60,673 nucleotides of DNA, from positions 1 through 60,673 of the forward strand of contig JACGCK010000244.1 of NCBI GenBank assembly GCA_014925825.1. The letters run 5' to 3'. The stretch comes from Pholiota molesta (lineage: Eukaryota; Basidiomycota; Agaricomycetes; Agaricales; Strophariaceae). The notes beneath the pieces were generated by a model. That model ran no database searches. It saw only the letters and a list, made by a program, of their open reading frames with translations, and was not told the origin of the DNA. Within the stretch, counting starts at the first letter, position 1, and each line of letters begins with the position of its first letter. The position numbers and the translations under genes were made by a program. Positions 47,341 through 59,341 of the stretch are shown piece after piece.

Positions 47341-48241
47341 CTACAGATGAGCACTGTCCGGTGCTTCTAAGGACACAGTGCCTTGAATATCTCCCTTGAC
47401 AGCTTGCCAAGAAGGCCTGGAAGACATATCGTTAAACCATCTAGCAAATCTAGGTCACAACGTAGATCAAATAAGTTGTAAGTGATTATGCATACCTGTG
47501 AACATTTGGCTTCGTTTCAATTATGTTACTGCCTGCCTCTGAGAGCTTGGCACCCATCGGTAAATGATTTAGATCGGCCAATGTGATCTCCTAACGAATC
47601 GAGCACCGTTGAGAAAAAGTGAAAAAAAAAACTTGGTGTTTCAAAGACTGACATTCCCTGTTAGGTACTTTTGCTTGCTCAAAATCTGTTCATAGACGTC
47701 CAGTTTGGCGGACAATTCCGCTATAAGCCTTTGAAACTCGGCTGGGATGCTGGGGATTCCTTTCAGTCTAAGAAACACAACATTCAGACAAGCTCAATTG
47801 TAGGTAACTTTAAGGACTCACGGGTGTATGAGATTCTCGTGCACTGCCTTCTCTGCGTATTCGTTAAAATAGGCGACCTCCATGAACGTGGCCTGTTGGA
47901 AAAGGGCGTTGGCTTTGATCTCAGTAGGGATTAGAGGTGTTCCCTGATCAGCATATTTTGTTGCAATATAGAACACAATCGCTCGACTCTCATAAAGGAT
48001 GAAGCCATCGTCGTCCTTGACGTATCAAAAAGTTAATTGACAATGATTTTAAGGGAAATCAAAACCTTACGATGTAAGGAACCAGGCCGAACGGGTGGTT
48101 CTGCGTGTGCTGCGCCAATTTATGCTCTCTTTGGATCAGGTCAACGACGTGGTACTCGAATGGTACATTCTTCTCATAGAGAACGAGGGCAACGAGACGA
48201 GTACAAGCGGATATATTGTGACCATAGAGCTTGAGAACCAT
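47341..48241 (-). CDS. Glutathione S-transferase
   Basis: Five exons, 48241-48071, 48015-47822, 47767-47653, 47590-47496 and 47440-47341, give 224 residues. The N-terminal thioredoxin-like domain reads MVLKLYGHNISACTRLVALV, HPFGLVPYI with the cis-Pro, and DDDGFILYESRAIVFYIATK, whose ESRAI holds the glutathione gamma-glutamyl-binding Glu-Ser. Ser in HNISACTR is in the catalytic position of Ser-type theta/phi enzymes. The helical C-terminal domain contains EITLADLNHLP, the conserved N-capping motif, and ends RWFNDMSSRPSWQAV. It conjugates glutathione to electrophiles in the cytosol, and class is likely phi/theta-like fungal. No signal peptide. Confidence 0.9.
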
Positions 48242-49016
48242 TTTGAGGTGGCCGCACTGTTTTTCGGGAATGTGCAAGCTGTGGGTAGGTTAATGAAGTA
48301 GGTGTGGGCAGGGTGTGGGTTCACAGAACGAATTCGGGATGTTCCTTTTATCGTTTCCAGCAGATAACTTCCACTACATAGTAGTATCCTTATCAGTTCC
48401 GAATTAGAACAGATGACATTCGCAGTTTTCCAGTTTCCCTCAGGGAAGATGAAGTCCTGAATGTTCACCAACTCCAAAAACTGGCGGTGATGATCAGATT
48501 TGAGATCGATATCATAGACAATGAATCTGAATTAATGTATGACGACCCGCAATAAAAATATCGGGAATCTTGGAGCTCTCCATGCCCATTGTTTATCATA
48601 TTAGAATCAAATCGACTCTTGGGGATGACCACTTGGCTAACTGGGGCTTAATACCCGTTGCAGGAAAATTCAGATACCTATCTTGGATTCTGATGAATAT
48701 CACAAATAACGAGGCTGTACAACAAGGTACATAATGGTATTAATCGCGGTGACCAATATCCGATGAAAGAAAAAATGTCTCTACCATTTTATAAGTATGT
48801 ATAATGTATCAGTTATCCATCAATGCCACCGTAAAAGCCGAATTTCAAGTTGAGATTCCAATCCTCACGGCATCGGTAGAGTTGTGCCGATTCATCCATG
48901 TTCATCAACATCATTCACGACCATCACACCATTCATCCATGTATTAACCCTCACAATCATATCATCGCCGAAAAACCCTCTAGTAAAAGCCTTCTTGACC
49001 CTCGACGCGCCAATTC
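48242..49016. other. Intergenic region between divergent genes
   Basis: The stretch 48890-49016 resembles the leader of F-box copy 2 (about 51540-51666), so the duplication includes upstream sequence. No further gene. Confidence 0.5.
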
Positions 49017-50739
49017 ATGCACCATCAGGATCTACCCTACGATGTATGGGAGCACATCGCAACCTTCCTTTCATCAGAAGAGACCAAGAAGCTCCTCTGT
49101 GTCAATCGTACTCTCTTCGCCATTGCAATGAACGAACGATACAGAACGAGTACGATTGGATCCCTGTTTCTGAGGGACACGCTTAGGAGCCTTGCGAGAT
49201 TAAGGTATGTAACCATTGGTTATTTCGATCATGTAGTCCTCCAGTATTTCCTGGAAGTGCATGCAAATCTCCGATCCCTGTACCGCACAAGAACTAATGA
49301 CGATTCTGTTATGTAGGGATCCAGCAGTATCTTGTCTTTTGCATAGGCTGATCCTCAAACCGGGCCACATCTGCAGGGCTGTACAAGAAAACGCTAAAAA
49401 GAAATCAAAGATTGAAACGGTGGCCAACTTCACGAATAAGATTCACAAAATAATCAAAGCGTCACTTTTAAGGAAACGAATGGATCTCGAAGTACCCGCT
49501 GAAGTCGCCGCACAGAATCTCCTAACAATTATGGGCCTGCTGAAAGAGCTTAGGAGTTTAGTGGTTGACATTCACGTATCCGAGCACTGGTGTTTCCAGC
49601 AGACCGCTATCCCTTTCTTACCTGCCGGATGGTCAACATTTCGTACCAGCTTGCGATCGCTCGAGCTCACAGTTCCTGTAGAAGACCTCGTCGCAGTTCT
49701 CCCGAATCTTTCGCAAGGTATCCTGCCCAACCTAGACACCTTTTCATTACGGATCTTTCGCGCATCCATTGCTACACAAGGGGACGTCATTATCATGGTA
49801 GAGACGATACTTCCATTCCTACAGTCCCATCGTCACACCCTCCGCTCCTTGACACTTGACAATAACCATGCCATGGCGCAGCGGATCAACCTCTCACCCC
49901 TACTGCTAGAACTTCATCTCTCCTCGCTGACACACTTCAAGCTGGTGCAGCCGTACGCATTTATGCTGGGAGCAGCGGATTACACGGGCCTGATGCGTTT
50001 CTTCCAGAGGCATAGCTCGCATTTGACCCATTTCACCATCGCGACAGGATTGCCCTCCGTCGTCGACCGTGCGTCCCAACTGTCCCCTTTTTCTCCCAGG
50101 AGTGCTTCGCCATGCCCCTCCCTCAGCTAGAGCACCTCGCGATTGACCACAGCTTCTCGGATCAATATGTGGGCGACTCGTTGATCCCCTACATCCATCA
50201 GTTTAGACCAACGCTGGTCTCGCTCAAGCTGGATAGCTTCTACACTTGGACATTCGAGAGCGTGCGACTGCTCGTGGAGGGTTTCGCGTCGACTGCGCGG
50301 CTCCGGAGGCTGGATATATTGATAGTCTGCTTCGAGCCGGAGCTGCTCACCATTCTCGCTGCGAATCTGCCGAACTTGGAGGTCTTGAACATCATCATGC
50401 AGAGCATCTCGGGTTGGGGACGAACGTCCAACTCTATAGGCCCAGATGTGCCGCTGGTGCGTGCATTCCGTCGTCTCGCGTGGCTGTTGATCTCTGTTTT
50501 TCTTTTCTTTTTCGGTTGGTGACTATGTACTGATCGATGATTTATGACAGCTTGCGTTGGGCACGTCCGCTCTGTCTTTTCCGCAATGGCGCCTTCGCAG
50601 CCTGAACCTGCAGGTCCGCGGCTGCATGCCTGCTGCGATGACTGTGGTGTACTATCTGGAGACGGATCTCTGTAAATCCGCGCTCTTGGAAGCGCTTCCG
50701 AATATTGAGGTATTCTGTGGGCTAATCAGTCATTACTAA
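49017..50739 (+). pseudogene. F-box/LRR-like protein, copy 1 (frameshifted)
   Basis: Three exons as in copy 2: 49017-49204, 49317-50456 and 50551-50739. The N-terminal F-box is clear: QDLPYDVWEHIATFLSSEET and LLCVNRTLFAIAMNERYR. Leucine-rich blocks follow: LTIMGLLKELRSLVVDIHVS, RTSLRSLELTVPVEDL, HTLRSLTLDN. Near 50090, the T-run in CCCCTTTTTCTCCC is one base shorter than needed to keep the frame of copy 2 (FFSQECFA). Translation then ends early at about 50130. The frame resumes as PLPQLEHLAIDHSF and runs to the normal end. F-box proteins recruit targets to SCF ubiquitin ligases. A truncated protein of about 330 residues with the F-box might still be made. Confidence 0.75.
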
Positions 50740-51666
50740 GGTACGGACCGTACGGTAGACGAGAGCTACGACTCGACGAGGAGCTACAATGTTCAATCGA
50801 TATCAACTGATGTGGTTCAGCAACGTGGTTCGGCATTTGCACTTGAGTTGCACTACCGGTTTCTGTTGTGACGGCGGTACCTAGTGGCCTTCTCCGCCTT
50901 TGTGCTCGCTGTTGGACACATCGAGCGCTCATTTCAATTCGATTCTGCTTATTTTCTTGCTTTTTGATATATGTAACAAGTTTAAAATATGTATTACCAG
51001 ACAATCTGATAGACTACCATAATTTGAGAGCCTCCTGTTATATATAAAGCATATGCTCTACGAGATGAGAGGCCGCGCATGGGCAAGGAAAGCACATGAG
51101 GTGGGTGAGGGAGACAACGAGCAAGACAGGATATAGCGAGTTGCACCCGCTCGCCACCTCGTACTCCCGCCTGCCAGCTGCCACCTCGTACTCATATCGG
51201 CGTGGTTTATCCTACTACCCTGGTTCTCGTGCCTTCTACAACCTCCACCTCTCTGGCGCTGCCTCCACTATGCGTCCCTTGCTGTCTTGCTTGTCCGCTC
51301 GTCCGTTCGTTCGTTTGTCCGCGCATTCGTTCATCCATTCATAGAGCCGGTCCATGTCTCTCATCGATGGGGAAGGCTGGGGAGGGGCACGCGGTGGAGG
51401 GGCCCAGCAGTGGCAATAACAACGCTGGTAGTTGTTGAAGGTTGAAGCCAAGTTGTTCCAAAGTTGTTCAGCAGGTTATTTAAGGAATTCGTTGCCGTCT
51501 TGACATGTGTACCAGCGATGATCCGTTTCCAGTGCCGATTCATCCATGTTCATTAACATTCACGACCACCACGTCATTCATCCATTGCACTAACCCTCAC
51601 AATCATACTACTATCATCGCCGAAAAGCCATCTACCAGAAGCCTTTCTGACCTCGACGCGCCATTC
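50740..51666. other. Spacer between F-box copies 1 and 2
   Basis: The first ~180 bp (50740-50915) reappear inverted at about 59340-59160, next to F-box copy 3. The remainder is C/T-rich near 51160-51350, without gene. Confidence 0.6.
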
Positions 51667-53418
51667 ATGCACCATCAGGATTTACCCTTCGATGTCTGGG
51701 AGCACATCACAACTTTCCTTTCACCAGAAGAGACCATAAGGCTTCTCTCTGTTAATTGTACTCTTTTCACCATCGCAATGAACAAACGATACAGAACGAG
51801 CAGGATTGAAACCCTGCTCCAGACGGACACGTGTAGGAACCTTGCGAGATTAACGTATGTAACTCCTGGAAGCGCATGCGCGTTTCGGATCCCTAGAGAC
51901 ACAAATAAAGAACTGATGACGATTCTGCCATGTAGCGATCCAGAAGTAGCTTATCGTGTGCATAGGCTGATCCTCAGACCTGGCCACATCTGCAGGGCTG
52001 TACAAGACTCGGAGAACGCAAAAAAGAAATCAAAGATTGCAACGGTGCCCAAGTTCACGACTAAGATTCACAAAATAATCAAAGCGTCGCTTCTAGGGAA
52101 ACGAAAGGAATCACCTCTTGTTATATCTCATCAGCGCGGGGTACCCGCTGAAGTCGCCGCGCAGAATTTCCTTACAATTATGGGCCTGCTGAAAGAGCTT
52201 AGGAGTTTAGTGATTGACATCCACGGATCCGAGCACTGGTGTTTCCAGCAGACCGCTATCCCTTTCTTTCCCGTCGGATGGTCGACATTTCGTACCACTT
52301 TGAGATCGCTCGAGCTCAGAGTTCCTGTAGAAGACCTCGTTCTCATTCTCCCGAATCCTTCGCTTGACGGTATCTTGCCCAATCTAGACACGATTTCATT
52401 ACTGATCAATCGCGCATCCATTGCTACACCACAAGGGGGCGTCATCCTGGTAGAGAAAATACTTCCATTCCTACAGTCCCACCATCGCACCCTCCGTTCC
52501 TTGACGCTCGAAAATGACCATGACATGGCGGAGCGGATCAACCTCTCACCCCTACTGCTCGAACTCCATCTCTCCTCGCTGACACACTTCACGCTGGTGC
52601 AGCCATTCGCATCTACGCTGGAAGAAGCGGATTACACGGGCCTGCTGCGCTTCTTCCATACGCATAGCTCGCATTTGACCCATTTCACCATCGCGACAGG
52701 ATTGCCCTCCATCTTTGACGCTGCGTCCCAGCCGTACCCTTTCTTCTCCCAGGAGTGCTTTGCCACGCCCCTCCCACAGCTAGAGCACCTCGCGGTTGAC
52801 TACACCTCCCCGGATGCACATGATTTGGGAGCCCTGTGCGACCCGATGATCCGCTACATACATCAGTTTAAAACCACGCTTGTCTCGCTCAAGCTGGATA
52901 CCTACTACGTTTGGACATTAGAGGACGTGCGACTGCTCGTGGAGGGTTTCGCGTCGAGTGCGCGGCTCCGGAGGCTGGATATATTGGCCGCCTGCTTCGA
53001 GCCGGAGCTGCTCACCGTCCTCGCTGCGAATCTGCCGCACTTGGAGGTCTTGAACATCAGCATGCTGTGCGTCTCGCCTCGGGGACGAGTGCAATTTTAT
53101 CCGTTTGTAGTTGTAAGCCCAGATGTGCCGCTGGTGAGTGCCTGATTCAGTCGTCGTGTGGATCTCTGGTTTTTTGTTTGTTTTGTTCTGTTCTGTTGGC
53201 GATAACTTATGGAGGATTCACGACAGTTTGCTTCGAACATGCGCGCTCTGTCTTTTCCCCAGTGGCGCCTGCGCAGCCTGAACCTGCAGGTTTCTGGCTC
53301 CGGGCCTGATGCGAGAACTGCGGTGTACTATCTGAAGAGTGATCTCTCGAAATCCGCGCTCTTGGAAGCGCTTCCAAATATTGAGGTATTCTGTGGGCTC
53401 AGCAGGCATGAATACTAG
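51667..53418 (+). CDS. F-box/LRR-like protein, copy 2 (intact)
   Basis: Three exons, 51667-51854, 51936-53133 and 53227-53418, give 525 residues with matching phases. F-box at the N-terminus (QDLPFDVWEHITTFLSPEET, LLSVNCTLFTIAMNKRY), then leucine-rich segments (LLKELRSLVIDIHGSEHW, RTTLRSLELRVPVEDLV, HRTLRSLTLEND, LPQLEHLAVDYT, RLRRLDILAACFEPEL) and a last exon with LRSLNLQVSG and LLEALPNIEVFCG. The first intron could also be read through without a stop, but copy 1 has a stop there, so splicing is preferred. An in-frame ATG at 51505 would add 54 residues, but that segment corresponds to noncoding leader in copy 1. Likely an SCF substrate receptor; the target is unknown. Confidence 0.8.
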
Positions 53419-55190
53419 GGGAGATCAGAGCGCGGCTCGCTGGGGAGAGGAAGCGTGGATATTTACGCATGTAATGATTTCACGAACACTAGCTAGGCAT
53501 GATGGGCGTCATATATAAGGCAGTGCACGTCAATGGGCGATACCGTAATGGATTTCACAAAAAATGAAAAGATTGGAAGAGTAGCCATCGAGGTTTCCAA
53601 GCTTCAGAGCAAAAACCGACAACAGGCAAGCGGGGCCCGAGGCCCGAGAAAAGACGGCCTTGCGCAGTCAGACACACGCTCATGAAATACTAGGCACGGT
53701 ATGGTCGCATTGAAGACTCACACTCATTAATTATAGAATTGCGCTGGGAACTTGCAAGCCGTTGAGGCACAATCCGCGCCCACATGATCACGGCAAGTGG
53801 GGATCTTGGGAAGAGGTGTCCGCATCGGTGAGAACCCCGCTTGTGGTTTAGACAAGAATCTGAGCATGGGAGCTTGGGCGGTTGTGGTCCTACCGTCCTC
53901 TAGAGTGCCATTTTCGATTGTGTGGCATGCCGAGAGAATGTGAGATCGAGTCGACGGTGGTGGTCTTGATTCTTGAGTTTCTTTAGAGTTTCTCGTCATT
54001 CGGTAAGGTCCAGCGTAGCACCACCGATGCGTTAGATGTCGTTCGAGTCCGATCTTTCAGGCAAGCGACATATGGGGTGTGGAACAGTGGCTCAAAAATC
54101 CACTGCGTTTTACGGATCAGATTTCCGGGTCTGCAGTGGGGCATTGCGAGTAAGTACATGTATCGGTGCAGCTTGAATAAGCCGCTCTTCCGGACAGAAT
54201 GCAATGGACGAGGCGCATAAGCAGGAACCTACGCCCACCTTGCGCGAGAAACGGTGTGTTGGCCAAGGCGAACATGTCATGGCAGACTGAAAAAGAGGTA
54301 TGCTTAAAACTTCGCGAAGCGCTCCAGGGATTGGCAGATACGATGGCAGGTCTCGCTATGTACCGTCGGCAAGATGTTCGGCGGGGGTTGTGGGAGATTG
54401 AGTGTGTGTGCGTGTGGGTTTGGAATGGGGAGGTCCGACTGCGCATGGGGCGCGTTGGGTAATTGTGTTGGGTGTGCATGTGGGGAGTGTCAATCAGGCA
54501 TCATTCGGGAGCCCGTTGCGTTTGACATTCAAGGCATGCTAGGTATGAGTGGTCTGCAGTTGGTGGATTGAACACGGTATATAGAGTCAGAAAGAGCAGC
54601 ATCAGAGAACAGAGGAGTGGCATGTAGTTCTGTATGGTCAGTCCGCGGCCTGCAACTGGAGCTGGGCCGCTGGCTCCGTGGCTACTCTGAATATATCAAG
54701 AGTAGCGGAGTGTTCTGTACCCCGCCCAATATATCAGATGCCGTCGAGTTAGTCAGTCCTCCAAAGCCCGCGCGCTCCGACGAATGTGCACCAAAGTCGT
54801 CGATACCCGGCGCTGGCCATGCGTGACGGTGTGCACCCCAACATGCAAATATAGAATGCACGCGCATTAGGATGTGTCGACCGTCTCATCGGAAACGCTA
54901 GTGCGACGTGCGACATACCCTAGCAATCTTATGCACGCAACTGGATGACCATGTGGGCGGCGGAGGGTGAGAGGAGGACGCCATATATGCGACCGGACCA
55001 GCGCGGACAGCGAAGAGACCGCCGCGCGTGCGCAGAGGTGTGGGATGTGTGGCAGCACGCGGGGAGAGGCGACCCGGCTGATTCTCGTCGATGCGATGGA
55101 GTTTTGCCGGGGCACGTGACTGACGCCCCTATGGCACTGAGACGGGCACCGCACTGCGCCCAGCGCCGCTTGCTTCTGACGCTCATCTTC
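53419..55190. other. 1.8-kb gene-poor region
   Basis: Scattered short frames on both strands (for example 54199-54462 plus, 54117-54479 minus) with no recognisable motif. A TATATAAG occurs at 53513 without a following gene. Confidence 0.45.
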
Positions 55191-58100
55191 ATGGCCAGAG
55201 ATCCGTCGCTGCTCGACTCGACCCAGCCATCCACAATCGCACCCGCCACCCCGGCCATCGCACATGTGTGAGTCCTCGTAGCCGCCCAGGCCCGTACAGC
55301 ACTCGCTGAAACCTCCGTGCGCGACAGACAACTCAGAGATCTCCTAATATGTCCGCGCGAGCAGGGTGTTCTCAACTATATCGTCCCGCGCGGCATTGTT
55401 GAGCAGGACTTGAACACATCAAAAGCAGTGCGCAGCTCTCTCTCAATGCGCTAGGCGCCTTTACCACCCCCGCTGACTGCCGTTCCATCTTGCACAGCCA
55501 GTTCGAGTGCTTTCCAATCTCACCTTCACCCCGAACTCCCTCACTTCGCTTCAAGTCGGAAACGACACTCTCCTCGCAGCCGGAGGCCAGGAAACCGAAA
55601 TCCATCTCTCCTACCACACTCCATCCTCAACCTCATCTTTGCACCGCACCCGTCTCGTCTGGGAATTCGAGGACAGCCTGACGGGCTCGATCAATAACTC
55701 TGTGCTGCTCACATCACTCAGCCTTACCCGTTCCAACGAGAGTAGTGTCGATCCACGCGTGGGAATTAGCAATAACGATGGTAGCGTAAGGTTCTACGAC
55801 ATCCCTCTACGAGTGACTGGCAGTTCGAGGAGAAAGCTCCGTCAAGTCGGCCAGGTTAAGCTCGATGTTCCCATCAACCATTGTGAGTTTCGTCGTCATC
55901 CGGGTGTCGTATTTGTCTTTCTTGTGCCATTGCAATGACCGCCGTCAGAGATCAGCGTCGCTCTTATCTCACAATTAGGCCCGATGCAACACTTCATTCC
56001 GACTGTTCTATTCTAGATGACATGACTCTCACTCACTAAATTCATTTCACAGCATCAATATCGCCGGACGGCCGTACCCTTCTCTCGGTAGGCGACTCGA
56101 ACAAAGTTTATATTCATCAAATCACGGGCGGAGCGTCTATCTCCTTCGCACCTATCACTACCCTCACCATCCCGCCTCCGGATTCTTCTCCATTACCCTA
56201 TGCATCATCATCGCTTGCCGCAGCATTTTCGACTGCTTTCTCAGGAGATGGGACTAAATTTGCTGTTGCAAGCCAGGAAGGCGTCGTCGCTGTCTGGGAT
56301 GTAAGAAGTACGAAACCGGTGAAGGTATTCCAGACAGACAAAACGCGGGGAATGGGCGGAGGTAATGGGGCAGGTGGAGGATTATTGGGGAATGGAGGTG
56401 CGAGTGGGTGGCTATCCGATGACCCCTTCGAATGGACGAGGGGCACAAAAGCACCGGGATGGTGTGTGAGGAGTGTCAAGTTTAATGGTGGCGAAGGAGC
56501 ACGGCTCGGGAAGGAAGTCATGGCATTTACCGAAGTGCGTTCTACCATTTCACTTTTGCTTCTATATACTAACGGGTCTTACGAATGTTAGCACACTTCT
56601 CTCGTCCATCTAGTCGACGCACGAACGTTTGAAACACACGACATCATTCGCGTGCCCGCCCTCCAAAGGCAAGAATCCTCATCAAGTCCACCGCGCCGAG
56701 CGCCCTCATCTAATGCATCCACATCCACCCGCCGCCCGACCTCCACTTCGTCCAGACGCACATCCAACACCGCCGGCACCGGCTCTAGCAGTAGCAACGG
56801 CAGCAACACAATGACAGCCGGCACCGCAGGCACCAGCATCACCGGGCGCCCCCTCTCCCGCGCCGAGCTCTTCGAATCGGCGCTCGCGGACCACCAGGCG
56901 AACCCGAGCACCGCGAGCAGCCGGAGCCTCCTCCGCCGCCTCCTCCCCGTGAGCAACGCGCGGCGGAGCGGGCTCCCGCCCTCGTCCTCCCCAACGCGCT
57001 CGGGCACGGGCGCCACCGCGCGCCCCGCGCGCACGTTTTCCCCGCCGCAGAGCGCCGCGGCGCACCTCGCGAACCGCGCGAACCGCGCTGCGGCGCGCGC
57101 GATCATGCGCTCGCGCCTGGGGGAGGAGCTGACGTGGGCGCGCGCGGGCGCGGAGGCGGCGACGCCCGCGGGGATCGCGGCGAGCCTGCCGCCTGCGTCG
57201 GCGGCGCGGCTGACGACGGCGGCGGCGGCGGGGCCGGGGCGCGGAGGGGCGCTCGCGGGGCGGCGGACGGTGTCTGCTTCCGCGGCGTCTTCGTCGACGG
57301 CGCATGCTTCTAGCGCCGCTGCGAATGCGGGCGCCGCTGCTTCTGGGTCGCGGACGGCGCCGAGCTCTGGGACGCCGGCGATTGTGCAGGCGCTTGGGGA
57401 CGCCTTCCGGATACCGGTGCCTGCTAGTGCGTATTCGGCCCCCGCTAGCATTGGGGACTCGACGTGGCGCACGCTGGGAGGTGCTTCTGGGGGCGAGCTA
57501 GGGCTGTTAAGCCGGTTGAATGCGGCGAGTGCGGCCTCAGGCGTTTTTGACGCGGCGAGAGGGTCCGCGGACTCAAATCTCAATGCCAGTATGGGTGACG
57601 CGGGACCGTCGACAGCGAGATACCGGCGAAGCGATCCCGGGATATACGATACGCACATGGACGACGAAGAGGCGGACGCGGACGAGGGCATCGTCGTCGT
57701 GCCCGATCTCGGGGACCGCGACGTGGAGAGCGAGGTGCACGCGCTGCTCGCGGTGCACGGGATCCAAAGCCGGCTGGGCGGCGGGCGCGACCCGCCCTCG
57801 CGGCACAGCGCGGGCCCGGGCAGTGTCACGGACAGCGACACCGCGGACGGCGGCGGGGGCCGCGACGACCTGCGCCCGCTTTACGACCTGTATATGCAGC
57901 TGGACGAGGCGCGGGCGCCGGGGGAGGACGATGAGGGGGATATTGATGTGGGAGAGGACGACGAGCGGGTTGGGGGCGGGGACGAGCATGCGCTGGGGAC
58001 GGAGGACGATCACCAGGCGTGGTTCCTGCGCGCGCTGGCGTCGCTGCATGATTTCGGCGGGGAGGCGCATCAAAGTCTGCTCGCCGACGCCGACGGAAGG

Positions 58101-58817
58101 GATGATGACGATAGACAAGAGGAAGGGTATGATGAGAGGGACGACGATCGGATGCGGGTGGATGAAGACGGCGATGACATTCGAGAAGAGGAGGCTAGGG
58201 ACGAAGACCAGGATGACGACGAAGAGCTGGAATTCGAGTGCGCGTCGCGCGGGAGCAATTCGCGCTCTGGGTCGCCGTTCGCGTCCTCGTCCTCGATCCG
58301 CGGTCCGTCGGGAGCGTCTCCGCTCGCGCATCCCTCGTCGTCGTCCTCGTCGCGGCGCTATGGGTCGCACGGACATTCGACGCTCGGCACCCCGCCGTGG
58401 GCGTCTCCCGCGCCCGGCGGCCCGAGTGCGAGCGCCGACCCGCTCGCGCTGTCGTCGTCGCCGTCCTCCTACGCGAAGCACCCCGCGATCCGTGGCGTCG
58501 GGGATATGAAGTACGCGTACTACGAGGACCTCGACATCGCCGGACTGTGCTTCGACCCGTGGGGGGAGCGCATGTACGTCGCGGGGGTCGGGATGGGGGC
58601 GGCCGGCGCGGGCGCGGGTGCGGGTCCAGGTGCGGGTGGGTATGGGGTGCACGGACATGGTTCAGGGGTGTCGGGGATGTACGCCCACGGGGGTGCGGGG
58701 CACGGACATGGGCTTGGGGCGATGCATGCGGGAGAGGGCGTCGGTGTCGGCGCGGTGGTGGAGTGGAGCGTGCGGGGGGCGGAGAAGCGGTGGTGGGTGG
58801 ATGACGGGTGGATGTGA
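55191..58817 (+). CDS. WD-repeat-like protein with DUF2415-type C-terminus
   Basis: Well-supported exons: one ending at 55427 (RDRQLRDLLICPREQGVLNY, IVPRGIVEQDLNTSKA), 55498-55882, 56053-56534 and 56592-58817. The WD-type blades include NSLTSLQVGNDTLLAAGGQE, VGISNNDGSVRFYDI, SISPDGRTLLSVGDSNKVYI, and GTKFAVASQEGVVAVWDVRS. A ~550-residue low-complexity, acidic and Ala-rich stretch is encoded by GC-rich DNA (56700-58500). The C-terminus, YYEDLDIAGLCFDPWGERMY and VVEWSVRGAEKRWWVDDGWM, is the DUF2415 pattern. The start is uncertain: ATG 55191 is in frame with the first block but a TGA at 55269-55271 intervenes, and no well-sized intron removes it. Function of the family is unclear. Confidence 0.75.
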
Positions 58818-59341
58818 GGCGCGTCGGGGCTCGGGATGCGGGCGACCGCCTGTTCGGGTGTGGGTGATGCGATGCAGGCATGATGAGGGTGTTTTTTTGG
58901 CATATGATGGGGTTCTGCGTTTCTGTTCTGTGTTCTGTTCTCTGTTTCTGGTCTTCAGGTTGTATTTGTATCTTTCTTCATGGACCATTTGCGCTCTATT
59001 TCTTGCTCTGGTTACTTACTTGTTTCGTTAGCACTTGTTTATGTACTTCACACGTAGCCTTGCAAAATCCATAACATCGCACTCTCGTCCCCCTCGCAAT
59101 TTTTTCACACTCTTGTCCTGCACTTCATGTCATTTTTCTACTCTGTGACTGACGCTACCTGGTAAAATAACAGCGAGCACAAAGGCGAAGAAGGCCACTA
59201 GGTACCGCCGTCACATGAGAAACCGGTAGTGCAATTCAAGTGCAATTGCCGAACCACGTAGCTAAACCACGTCAGTTGACATCGATCGAACATATAGCTC
59301 CTCGTAGCTCTCGTTTACCGTACCCTAGTATTTATACCTGC
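58818..59341. other. Spacer between convergent loci
   Basis: T-rich 3' flank of the WD gene, then from about 59160 the inverted copy of the 3' flank of F-box copy 1. Confidence 0.6.

Noticed and set aside
51505..51666. Upstream in-frame ATG for F-box copy 2
   Set aside because: The 54 added residues correspond to noncoding leader in copy 1 and precede the conserved F-box start.
54199..54462. Plus-strand frame of 87 codons with a helical-looking stretch
   Set aside because: Isolated, with no motif, no exon partner and no similarity to other parts of the window.
57573..58658. Long minus-strand frame opposite the WD gene
   Set aside because: Arg/Pro-rich shadow typical of the complement of GC-rich Ala/Gly/Asp codons; the plus strand carries the conserved C-terminus.
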